NCBI GenBank assembly: GCA_949130485.1
Contig: OX422200.1
Coordinates: forward strand, 3,394,274 to 3,458,273
Direction: 5' to 3'
From: Agelas oroides
Lineage: Eukaryota > Porifera > Demospongiae > Agelasida > Agelasidae
DNA length: 64,000 nucleotides
Shown: positions 45,047 to 55,616 of the stretch, piece after piece
Layout of the letters: every line of letters starts with the position of its first letter
Position numbering within the stretch: position 1 is the stretch's first letter
Position numbers and translations under genes: made by a program
Notes under the pieces: model-generated
Told to the model about the DNA's origin: nothing
What the model saw: only the letters and a program-made list of their open reading frames with translations
Database searches by the model: none

Positions 45047-46951
45047 CGTATGGTGCATGGATGTAATAAAGTGATGCTAGGCTTCGCAAAGCACCGTTTG
45101 GGTGATAAATCAGGGGCGGATCGAGGGGGCCCATGCCCCCCCCCCCCCCCCCCCCCTTCGGGACTGAGCGAGCGCGAAACGCGGAGGTTTACCGCGCGCT
45201 TGGCGCACGTAGCTACTCCAATGCAGCGCATATCTCTATATGAATCACTGCTTCATGTCCTGCAAACAGAAAGTACTCAAATTTGCAGCTCCCAAGAGGC
45301 TGATTCCGAAGGGAAACGATCAATAGATGAATCGATGAATCGCCTTAGTAACACTGTACTTTGCGTTGTTATGGTGGTCTCCGACGGCCTCAGAAGCACT
45401 CTCATATGGTCTAAATTTCAAACTTTTCCTGGGGGAGCATGCCCCCAGACCCCCCTACAACACTGCGCACTCTACGTCCACACACAACTGCGCGCTGCGC
45501 GCGCCGCACTGACTCCCAGTTTATGTATGCCCCCCCTTCTTCAATCTCTGGATCCGCCCCTGGGAATTACCCCGTTTTACCTTACACCTAGTGCATTCCC
45601 TGGCCCCAGCCTGATTAGCCCTAACCCTTAACCGTTTAGCCAACAAGCCACAACAGACAACCAGCGCACTTCAATCTCTGGATCCGCCCCTGTAAAGGGG
45701 GTGTTTGTTGTCATGGCCTATTTTGCTGGGGTTTGTGCTCGATGCAGCTATTTTGAGTTACCCTGGGCTGTGTAAGTGCGGGACACGGTAACTCTGCCCA
45801 TTGTCATATAGACCAATGAGTGTAAAGCCGTGTAGCTACCAATTTTTACTGTGATATAGATATGGGTTACAGCAAATGGCACTAAGGTTTATACAAGTTG
45901 GTTGATGTGATCAATTACTGCAAGTGGAGATACATTGACACAAAGTGTCCCATACCTTGCTATGATGAACAGCATTGCTGTTAGAAGTGCAGATGAGAAG
46001 ATCTAGAATCTAGATCTTTTCATCTGCACTTCTAACAGCAGCACATCTGATGTGAATTAGTATACTAGCTTACTGTAGGTAGCTATCTAGTTGATAGGCT
46101 ACTATAAAAGTTGTGTCGTATGTCGTTGTGTCATGACTCACCCTTCTCAAAAACAAAATGTGTTATCCGGTTCTTTATTTTACCCTTTTCAGCATTACTG
46201 TCTTCAACTAGTGTACTGGTACTCATTAAAACATTCTCTTATGGGGTCTATGAGCGCTGCAAGGGCTTTGACCTTTTATTAACCAATGAACAGATTTGTA
46301 ACTAGCACCTGCAACCCAGTTTAAATTGGTCTTCTTTGTGTGCTGTACTTTGCACTTAGAAATAGCTTCATAGAAATATACTTCAAGCACATTGTATGCG
46401 ACAGGTCACATCACCAGTTTCATAGCTTCATACCAGTTGTCTGAAAATACTGAAATTAGGCCTATCTATTTGCCAAGTTGGGATACAGAAAATGCAGCCC
46501 TACTCTGCAAGAGAAGGTCCTAATCTACTACCAGATATCTTCAAATACCACCTGGAGACTGGTTACAGCAAATGGCACCAAAAAAACAGCTCTATTAATC
46601 CATCGTGACAGATTTTAGGCATTCATAAATCAACTTTGCATTGACCGTTTTACACCAGACTTTTTGCGTGAAGAAAGCGATGCTACCAGTGGTTGTGAAA
46701 GTACGTCTATCCGCGCGTCAAATTCTGAGCGCATCACCCAATGGTGAAAAACTTTGCTCCGCAAATCTCCGTAAACGTCCGCAACACGTATATGCAAAGA
46801 CTAGACGTGCCCTTACGGACTTCCGGTACGCTAGCGATTCCGCTGCTACGCTCCTGCTAATTAGCATTTGTTCGGCTGTTCCGGGTTTTCCATACGGGCC
46901 CTTTCTACCAGTCAGTCGGTGAGAGTCTACTGTCTACGAGCTACCGTACCA
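45047..46951. other. Intergenic: repeats and dispanin 5' flank
   Basis: 45107-45700 holds homopolymer C runs and three GGATCCGCCCCTG-type ends of hAT-like repeats; the 196-codon frame there is repeat-derived. 45977-46040 is a hairpin (separate entry). Nothing else was recognised before the dispanin start. Confidence 0.55.
45977..46040. repeat. Near-perfect 64-bp hairpin
   Basis: GCTGTTAGAAGTGCAGATGA pairs with TCATCTGCACTTCTAACAGC around an inner palindrome GATCTAGAATCTAGATC. Isolated and non-coding. Confidence 0.9.
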
Positions 46952-49900
46952 ATGTCCCGGAGTTCTCGTAAGTTTCTGGTTTGTACACCGTGATAGGCCT
47001 AAGCAACACGGTTACAAGATCGACATGTCATGATATAAAAGTAGCAATCTAATCACTAGCACTCGACAAGAGTGTACTGTGTCTAGGCACGAACCAGAAG
47101 GGGTATAAGGTGTGCTCTCCAGATTGGCAGCACACAGATGCATCGTGGAACTGTGTCTTCGTTTTTTTTATAATAGGCCTATTACGAGCATATTAACCAC
47201 ACCCCAAGATGCCTCATAAGAGGTTAGTGCTGCAGGTTTACCTTGGCTTGAACACTTTAGAGTTCAGTGCTATACGTAGGTAAAATGTTTGTTAGTAGGC
47301 TTTAGGAAAACAAAGTTCACTGCTACTTATTACAAGACCTGAAGTAGAAGGCTTTAGAGATCAGGATTTGTGCTGCAAATTTACCTTGGTCAAAATGTCC
47401 GTTGAGTCTTCTGATGAGTCATGATACGTTAGAGTTATTAGATGTTAGAGGCCAACAAGTGTTGTATTATTTGGAGTTTGATGCACTCATGATCTCTTGG
47501 TATCTGTATCCTGTACAGCTGCCTACACTCGTCTTCGTCAGGAAGGTGATGACGATGAACTAGTGTCTCCAGTTGCTGGTGAGGATGTGAAGCCACTGGA
47601 ACCACCAGCATCACAACAGACACCTCTGGTAGCTGAAACAAGGGAGGAAGCTCCTGAGACAGCACTGCCAATTCAGTCTGGCCATGAGCCAGCTATGTCC
47701 ACAGCTATGCCACCCCCTGAGTACCAGCCAGCTGCAGTGCCGGTGGGACTACCACCTGGACAGCAACCAGCTGGAGTGCCGGTGGGACTACCACCTGGAC
47801 AGCAACCAGCTGGAGTGCCGGTGGGACTACCACCTGGACAGCAACCAGCTGGAGTGCCGGTGGGACTACCACCTGGACAGCAACCAGCTGGAGTGCCGGT
47901 GGGACTACCACCTGGACAGCAACCAGCTGGAGTGCCACTGACTGGATTCACACCAGTAGCAGCTGCTACTGCAATGAACACAACCACAGTGAGTTGATGA
48001 TGGGTAATGGCCTGCCCTGACATAGTTGAGTATCTTTCGCTTGTGTATAGAGGAATTGCATTAACATTATAACATTGTCATACAAGTCATGTGCGCCACT
48101 TGGAAGGCAAAATGGCACTTTTCAGTGGGGTTTTTGTACTAGTGCATCAAGCTTCCTTCTCTAGCAATCCTATAAGTACCATTTCTTTCAAGTACAGGTA
48201 TGTTGAAAGTCCATACTAACCCTCTGCATAGTCTAAAATTGAAGCTAAACACATGCTCCTACCTCGAAACAAGCCCGTAGAATAGACTCACCATATAATT
48301 TTTTGTATACACTTCAATCACTTGCCTTCCAACATGGTGGGATGTATATGGAAAGTATCGTAGTGATGAAGTTTGTAGTACAGCCTCCAAAAAGTGAGGT
48401 GAGGCGTGGGAACAAGGCCACACCCAATCTTGCATGTCCATGTAGACAATTACTGAAGCATGCATGATATTTTCTAAGTGGTTACTAACTTATTACACCA
48501 TGGTGGAACAACAACAGTGAAGGTAGCTCTGTATGTTTATTTGTGCAATTTGCAGAAGCTACACAGTGTACATTCTGCCTAGGCTTGATCATTGACGACT
48601 GTGGAGACTCACTTTTTACATGACATACTAGCCTCGTACCCAGGCTCCTCCCCATGCCGAAAAGCGGGAGACGCTGCATCATAATTATTCAAGGAACAAA
48701 AAAGCATGGTTACTGGGTACGAGGCTATGACATACTGCAAGCGATCAAAAAGTGGACAGTGGGAAGGCCTGGGAACGAGGCTAATGGAGACTCACTTTGT
48801 GCATGAATGAAAGCAGGTGGTTATGGCATCACATGCTAGTTTACATAGCACCCACATGTGATAACATTGCATGCTGTGATACCTCCATTATGTCGAACAT
48901 TGTTCAAATTGATAACAATTGTGTGCTTTTGTGACAGCCATGTGTCTATTGGCAGTTGTCACTATTGTCATGGGACCCTATATTTGCATTGAACATTATG
49001 GCTAAAGCAAGTATCTTCCCATTCTGATAAATGGTCATGTACATGAGTAGCTACAATGCAGCTCATGTACACATGCTAATGGCAGTATACAATACACTTC
49101 CCCTAGCATGCAAGCTCTTTTTTCAGCTGTGTTTTTTTACACTAGGTTGGACTTATTATCTGGAATCGTTGTGCCTGTTCCAAGTTCTTTCAGCCCCGTT
49201 GTACTCATCTCTGCGACACAGCTTGATTATTGTATGCTTCATGTAACAAGTTCATGATGAATTCTTCATGTGGGCAAAGGGTCTTAAGTATTGTTTGTCG
49301 ACACCATCCCAGCTTAGTCTACTGACTCTTTGATATCTTAATATTAAATTTATAACAAGAGATTCATAAAGTTGCCCCAAAGCATCTCGGAAAACAGCTA
49401 AGTGCAAACGTTCCTGCTAGGTACAGGATTATGTCATACTTTCATTCATATTGGACATGCATAAGATGACTATAGCATATGTACGACGTTAGCGCAGTAC
49501 ACATTAGATGGTGAAGTGCATGTAGTCGTCTGCAGTGGCTTGTGGCCAATTGGTTAGGGCTTAGTGCTACAGTTATTAGGTTTAGGGTAGGGCTTGGGCC
49601 AGGGGATGGTCTTCTTTTTTGTCTGTCTTGAAATGTGACAAACACCTTTGTCTTGTTCTCCTGACCTGGTTTGTCTGTGTCAGACATCAATAGCCGTTTG
49701 CGTTAGCACTTGTAGCAATGCTGACATAAGTATGATGTAATGCGATATAAACTGTGGTATGGCAGTGAGACTAGGTAGAAACTGACAGCAACCACTGATA
49801 CGCTTATACTTAATGGAAAAGGACGTTTCTGACTCAAAGCAGGTCTTCTTCCCATGCCTCACATAGCAGTGTGTAGCAGAATGCATACATCTCATGGAAA

Positions 49901-52735
49901 CCACAGAAACTCTATCTGTAACATTGCGCACAGTTCTTGAGCTTTTCACACATGTGGAGGTAGCATTCTGCATTACATTATTGAAACCACATGGAAACAA
50001 GGCTTGGGTTGCCAGAGTTGGACAGAATGAGCACTTAGGAATACAGCAGCAAGTTGCTTGACTAGCATAGGCTTTGTTGTTAAAAAATACCAAAGCCATA
50101 TCTTTGTGGATTCCATCACACCATATAAGGCTGTATAATAACAAAATTCAAAGTTTCTAATCACTGTCCCATTAACCTCATTAAAGTTAACTTTACAATC
50201 TGATTACACCCCAAGATGCAACTTAAAGGACCCGCGTATATAAATAAATAACTAAATAAATAATTCACAGGCCAGAGGAGGCGTTGGACATCCAATCTGA
50301 GTTGATATTCGTTAATGGCATGGTGCACTTACCCCAGGAATGAAACTTTGGTACACCAACAACTCTCCCTTCACCAGCTACACCACTGTCACCTCTCACA
50401 AACGACTCCCGAGGCGCTTACGTGACGTCACACGTTCAATATACTACGTATAAAATCATTGCGTGTATTGAGCGTGCTACCATGCTTTGGGTTAATATTA
50501 TGCGCGTAACGCACGAGCGTAAAGCAGGTGAAGGCGTGCTTTGCTATTCACGATTGATAAACTGATGTCTGGCTCCTCCCTTTAGGGTAAAGCTTTCACA
50601 AAACTCTGAACTCTAAGGCTTTCTACTTCAAGTAAATTTGCAGCACAAAATCCTGATCTCTAAAGCCTTCTTTTTTTAAATTTTTATTTTTATTTATACG
50701 AGTTTTGTACAACACCAGGAGTGTATACAAGGGTGAAGCCACCTAGCCATGCGGCTAATATAAAGGCTGCCCAAAACAAAGAGTGAGAATACAGAAACAA
50801 TTGACAAACGAAGAATAATGTGCAAGCACCAACAGAGATACCAATTGAACAGTTACAGAAAATTGAAATTTAGCCTCTTCTTGAAAGAGCACAAACTAGG
50901 GGCACAAACAATGTCCATAGGTAGACGATTCCACAATGGTACAACACTAACTGAAAAAGAGGATAGGTGAGCAGTCGAACGGCAAGTTGGGTGGTACAGG
51001 GGAAGACAGTGATTATGTCTGAGGTGTGGAAATGGATGGGGGGTGAAAAAGGATCGATGGTGGAAGTATCGAGTAGCCTTTCAAAATGCGGTTACACAAC
51101 AACAGTTTCTGCTTCTTTCTTGTAGTGCTGAGCTCCGGCCAATTAAGATGGCTTAACAGGGAGTCATAATTGTCATGCCATCTCCCGGTGACAAACCTAG
51201 CTGCAAATTTTTGAAGTGATTCCAGCTTGTTGACATGAATAGCATAGTTGGGGTCCCAAAGGGAAGAGCAATAGTCAAGAGTGGGTAAAACTAATGACTT
51301 GTAGAGTTGAGCTTTGCAGGATGGACTTCCAGCATGAAAGTGCCTATGCAGCAGTCCAATCTGCCATTTGGCTTTGCAACATACGGTGTCAATGTGGGCT
51401 GCCCAGGAGAGGTCACTGGAAATAGAAACTCCCAAGTAGGTCACTGAGGGGACTCTGGAGATGATGGTCTTGTGGCTAAGTAGCAGTGAACTTTTTTTCC
51501 CTAAAGCCTACTAACAAAGATTTAACTTACGTATAGCACTGAACTCTAAAGTGTTTGAGCAATGCAAGGTAAACCTGCAGCACTACCTTCCGTGAGCATC
51601 TTGGGGTGCGGTTACTTTGCTCGATATAAAGCAAAGAAAATGGCAGTGCGTTACAGTTTTTCAGCATTCATTTATGCTATGTATCCTAGGTGGTACAGAC
51701 ACAGCCAGGAGTGGGAATGGCAGTTCTATATCCGCAGACCAAGCCAGACAATTACCTTGCTCTCTCTATATTCTCCATGCTGTGCTGCTGCTTCATCTTT
51801 GGACTGATTGGACTCATCTACAGCATGCAAGTGAGCTAATTATGATGTAGCTGTTTGTGTGATGTTTTGTCGTATGTGCTGTTGTGCATTTCTAGTTGTT
51901 CACACACGATGTAGAACAGATGTAATGTTAGCATTGGTATCAGAGGACACTTCAGACTTGATGGGGGGACAACTGATGAGTGTGTGCATAAGCACACAGC
52001 AGATAGAGAGGTCTGGGGGCATGCTCCCCCAAGAACGTTTTTGAAATTAGATGCTCTAAGATTGCTTCTGAGGCTATTTTGGATGAACTAGTCCCACAGT
52101 ATGTTTGCAGCACTGGATAGTGGCATAGTCATTACTGTGTTCAGGCAATACACATCATGATGATGTTCAGGCAATACACATCATGATGATGATCAGTCAC
52201 TGGCTCTGTCTCTGGTAGCTGGCTGGCCTTGTACACATCAAGAGTGATGGTGTGGTTTATAGCAACCTCCTAAAGAGCTGGAAACATGTACTAGATCAGA
52301 TTCAGAACTGAATTGAAAGAATGCTGATTGCTAAACAGTTATTAGGCATACCACCTGAAAAACCAGAGAGCCAACTGATGTCCTGAACAGTGTAACTCTT
52401 TGTAGACTCTGCATTAGTCTGGGTGGACAGTTGACATGTTCTGAGAAGATATCGATGGCAATGGTTTGGCAAGAATCCATTCCAAGTGGCTGTTTAATTT
52501 GACAGTGCTCATGTATCCGTTTACGATAATTCTTTGCTAATTTTTTTCCAGCCATATGTTTTGTATCCTTTTTTTGTAGGTTGACTCCTCCTGGAATATT
52601 GGAGACTATGAGGGTGCCCAGCATGCTGCACGGAATGCCAAACGTTGGAACACGGCTGCCATTATTACTGGAGTGGTGCTTGCTGTCCTAGGGGGACTCT
52701 CTTCCCTCGTACAGATCATTGTACACATTAGATAA
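46952..52735 (+). CDS. Proline-rich CD225/dispanin (IFITM-like) membrane protein
   Basis: Dispanins are two-helix membrane proteins that include IFITM and PRRT/SynDIG proteins. Exons: 46952-46967 (only MSRSS plus one base), 47519-47988, 51690-51830 and 52580-52735, all in phase, giving 260 residues. The N-terminal half is cytosolic-type and Pro-rich, with a PPEY motif at 71-74 (possible WW-domain ligand). Five tandem copies of VPVGLPPGQQPAG cover about 79-143. The CD225 domain runs from about 180: PDNYLALSIFSMLCCCFIFG (helix 1, with Cys 194-196 resembling palmitoylated cysteines of IFITMs), the loop DYEGAQHAARNAKRWNTAAI typical of CD225, then helix 2 (about 234-257) and a short HIR tail. Intron 2 (3.7 kb) carries a LINE and other repeats. 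Confidence 0.93.
47196..47400. repeat. Dispersed repeat, inverted copy at 50570-51615
   Basis: CCCCAAGATGC, CAGTGCTATACGTAGGTAAA and AGAAGGCTTTAGAGATCAGG here are found reverse-complemented at 51610-51500 and 50665-50570, where the repeat is split by a LINE. The pair lies in introns 1 and 2 and so flanks dispanin exon 2. Confidence 0.8.
47739..47934 (+). repeat. Coding 39-bp minisatellite in dispanin exon 2
   Basis: Five units encode VPVGLPPGQQPAG. They are almost identical at the nucleotide level, including third positions; the first differs by GCA for GGA before GTGCCGG. It is probably variable in number between individuals. Confidence 0.95.
48628..48728. mobile_element. Small TAGCCTCGTaCCCAGG-family MITE
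   Basis: TAGCCTCGTACCCAGGCTCC and the inverse GGTTACTGGGTACGAGGCTA, about 100 bp apart, in dispanin intron 2. Another single inverted end follows near 48760-48783. Confidence 0.7.
49680..50144 (-). other. Open frame of 154 codons, cysteine-rich, unassigned
   Basis: The minus-strand frame includes CCCIPKCSFCP and several further Cys. It has no signal peptide or recognised domain and sits in dispanin intron 2 among repeats. It may be chance or a gene remnant. I do not claim a gene. Confidence 0.15.
50669..51500 (-). mobile_element. 5'-truncated LINE (non-LTR retrotransposon), reverse transcriptase C-terminus
   Basis: The minus-strand frame at 51444-51013 reads VTYLGVSISSDLSWAAHID, LYKSLVLPTLDYCSSLWDP and LESLQKFAARFVTGRW, the usual end of LINE reverse transcriptases of the CR1/L2/Jockey kind. 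One frameshift near 51025 precedes the terminal PLWNRLPMDIV stretch. The 3' end is an A/T-rich tail (TAAAAA units, 50669-50705). The 9-bp CTAAAGCCT flanks both sides (50660-50668 and 51501-51509) as target duplication. Dead on arrival by 5' truncation. Confidence 0.9.
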
Positions 52736-53498
52736 AATACTGGGATTTGTTACTGTCAGTACGCCCTGGATCTTCTTTAGCTATGTTTAGCTAACTATGT
52801 TTGTCCCAAGCACGTTTTGGTGGTGTTCAGTTTTTTGTTGTTGTTACATTTTGACTGCCAAACTTATTGACGTTCATACATATATTGCTAGCTAACTGTA
52901 TTACTGCCCACACAATGAGTATCCATACTCTGAGCCAAACTTCATACTGGTAAAATTGACCCATATATATAACCCTTCATGCCATGGTTTATTTTTATGC
53001 GTCCCACAGTAAATTGGCTAGGCCTTTCCTGAACAAACTCGCATTCAAGTATGTTGGTGCCGTGTGAGATTAGTGAAATAGTTGTCTGTTTACTGGGTAG
53101 CATTGTCATGGGAGCACATGACCTGCCCTATCAGATGTCCACACATTTTCATACATATACGCCACCACACTATTGTACTACATGATATTGAAGCACATTA
53201 CTCTAGATGCTGCAGGGTATACGTACGTGTGCAAAGATGCAATCCAATGCCAGGACGAGAGACAGTGACTTCATGCATGCTTCCATAAATTATGTACAAA
53301 GTATCCATTGTGCTTCAAGTGTTTTTCGCCTAACAATTCTAATGGGTTAAGTACAGGTATGTAGTATAGTTTCTCCATACACTTTGTCTATTACTTGAGC
53401 ACTGTAATCCATCCCTTTCCTTTTGACCAGGTACTTGATGAGGGCGAATGTAGTCACACGATAGCAACAATGAGTGCTCTACAGGACAAGATAGGTGC

Positions 53499-53655
53499 AT
53501 AGAATTTTTTATAGAACTGAAGCCATCTGGCTATAGTCAACATTGCCTCATGACTCACCTGTTGAACTGGCAACTTACAAGTTTAGCAGTCATAAGAACC
53601 AACTGTGACTAGCCAGATGGCTTCAGCTTAGTTGAAAACCCTATGTGCCCCTCAT
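53499..53655. mobile_element. MITE, GAAGCCATCTGGCTA family
   Basis: The left part GAACTGAAGCCATCTGGCTA and the right part TAGCCAGATGGCTTCAGCTT are inverted, with outer ends GTGCATAG and CTATGTGC. It is related to the unit at 40618-40765. Confidence 0.75.
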
Positions 53656-53999
53656 GACATAGTATCATTTCCTTGCTCTTGAAATGTCATCAGAGCCGAC
53701 CAATTTTCGCTAACGTCATGTCCTGTCTCCTCTGAAGCTTCTAGGTAACTTGTTATAGGGTGAAAAACAAGTTGCATCACTATGGCAACTTTGATGACAT
53801 CATTGGCAAATTGAATTTCAAATTGACTGTCTATAGGTGCTCTCTTGCATTCAGTGAAAGATGCATGTCTAGCTAGTGGTGTGTAGCATGCAAGAACACA
53901 AGATGAAGAACACAAGATGCAACATGTCCATACAAAATGGCATGCAGCTTTACAAGTCCATACACAAGTCACACACAATAGAAATTCAAGTGGATCTAC

Positions 54000-54284
54000 C
54001 TCACACATGGACATAATCCCAGGAAATACATCAGGACTTTTGCATCCCTTATGGAGGAGAATTTCATCGCCCATCCTCATGGTTTCTGTCCCTGTACCAA
54101 CATCCACAACCCAGTGACCATCCCCATTCCACCTTTTGTGGGAAATGACTACTTCTGAGACACTGCCAGTGAAACCAACTTCCAGAACAGGATGATCTCC
54201 TCTGGGATGGGCAGGGCTGTGGTCAACTGAAACACCTGCTGTTCCTTCAGCAACCCTCCATGGTTTATGAAAGGGCTGCCCTCC
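54000..54284 (-). other. Possible isolated exon or gene fragment
   Basis: An open minus-strand frame of 95 codons reads KPWRVAEGTAGVSVDHSPAH, GDHPVLEVGFTGSVSEVVIS, WNGDGHWVVDVGTGTETMRM and CKSPDVFPGIMSMCE, then meets a plausible donor (GAG|GTAGAT at 53999). Composition is protein-like, but no family is recognised and no partner exons were found. The upstream limit is a stop at 54287. Confidence 0.3.
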
Positions 54285-54519
54285 TCAACTGATGACATTG
54301 AGACAAGGCTGTGTGGCAATAGTTCATGTAGCTAGTGATGAAGATACACCTGTTGAGATCATTGAACTTTATGTTATAGTATTCTGGTATAGCTTCTGTC
54401 AATAGAATGTAAGCCATATATTAGGGTTTCTGTACAAGGTACTTAAACAATGAACAATCAAAGCTGCTAACAACTATGCTGGCACTAGCTAGGACTTTGG
54501 GAAAAGGATGAAAAACGAT

Positions 54520-55330
54520 GTTGATTTGTTTTTATTCAAGCAAGAAAATGCAATGTAAATGTGTCATGGCAGTAGTCCAGGGGTAAGTTCCAATGCAGAT
54601 GATTGAAAGCCAAAATGGCCATTGACACTTTACCCTTCTGGAGCTACTTTGTTGATCTATTTTTGTGTTATATAGCTAATCCACCTCAGCTAGGGCAAAC
54701 AGAGTTCAAGTCAGTGTATCCATTCACATTACAAGGAAGGTTGCATGCATCTGATGTGTGTCATTGAGTGAGAGTTTCCTCACCCAACTCCCAACTTTCT
54801 GACAGTAGCTAGTATTCATTCATCCTGGTTGATGTGTAAAGTAGTTGTAGCCTCAGTGCAGGTAGTTAACTATATATAAGTTTCATGCAATTATATAAGT
54901 CCAACAGGTGACAGAAGCAGCACCATTATGTTTTGGGTCCTACAGTGAAAAAGTAATTACAGCAATGTCTTTGTTGCTTTGTGTCCAACATGTATACGTC
55001 ACAAAGTTGTGACTATAATGTATGCCACACCTCGATGTGTTGCTATTGCATTGTGTTGTGTGAGCAAATTCGCCAGCCAGTATCCATCCTTGTTTGCTAC
55101 TTGCACACAGTTATACACAGAAGCTTAAAGGTCAGATACATGTAGAAAGTTTTGAGGCACTCAGGGCTGTGTTAACAAATGGCTTCATCATGCAAGCTCC
55201 AGTGGATGACTGTAGCTACAGAAGATAGCAATTTATAGCTAGCTAGCTAGCTGTATGCATTTGAGATTGCAATTAGCAACAACCCCACACCCTCCTGAAT
55301 GCTTCTCACGACTCAGACCAGGAGGATTCC
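54520..55330 (+). pseudogene. Strongly decayed adducin 3' end upstream of collagen C
   Basis: Patches align in order with adducin. TTTATTCAAGCAAGAAAATG (54530) matches exon 13615-13707. CTTTGTTGCTTTGTGT and CACAAAGTTGTGACTA (54970-55020) match the last intron (14295-14375). AAGCTCCAGTGGATGAC (55194) matches AAGCTCTGGTGGATGAC in the last exon. No long frame remains. Confidence 0.65.
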
Positions 55331-55616
55331 CTGTTCTGACACTCTAGCTAACTAAATTAACTGACCACAACAGTTGCCTAATTGTTGTGTTTGAAGATTG
55401 AGTATGTGTATCCATGTTTGCTATTGACCAACTACGTAGCTATGAGATACAGTTGTGCTATGACAATTGTGAGTTGTGTCCAAGAATGTTTAAGGCTTCC
55501 ATTGAGACATAAAGTACATGTCCAAACAGCTATGCAGTACAACAATAGATAGAAGCAGCCAGCTACAATAGCTACATCTATGCATAAGTTTTTAGTAGCA
55601 CAAACGGCACAAGATC

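Larger units (their letters stand above)
52736..54519. other. Intergenic: one MITE, one possible exon
   Basis: 53499-53655 is an inverted-repeat MITE (ACTGAAGCCATCTGGCTA against TAGCCAGATGGCTTCAGC). 54000-54284 (minus) is a possible coding piece (separate entry). Otherwise no signal was recognised. Confidence 0.5.

Noticed and set aside
45041-45631. 196-codon frame with Pro-rich stretch
   Set aside because: Built from a poly-C run and hAT-like repeat ends; no coding character.
46641-46922. 93-codon frame just upstream of the dispanin start
   Set aside because: No family, no splice link to the dispanin, and CpG-rich composition fits promoter or 5' flank.
47673-48023. Minus-strand frame with GTPAGCCPGGSPT repeats
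   Set aside because: Antisense shadow of the dispanin coding minisatellite.
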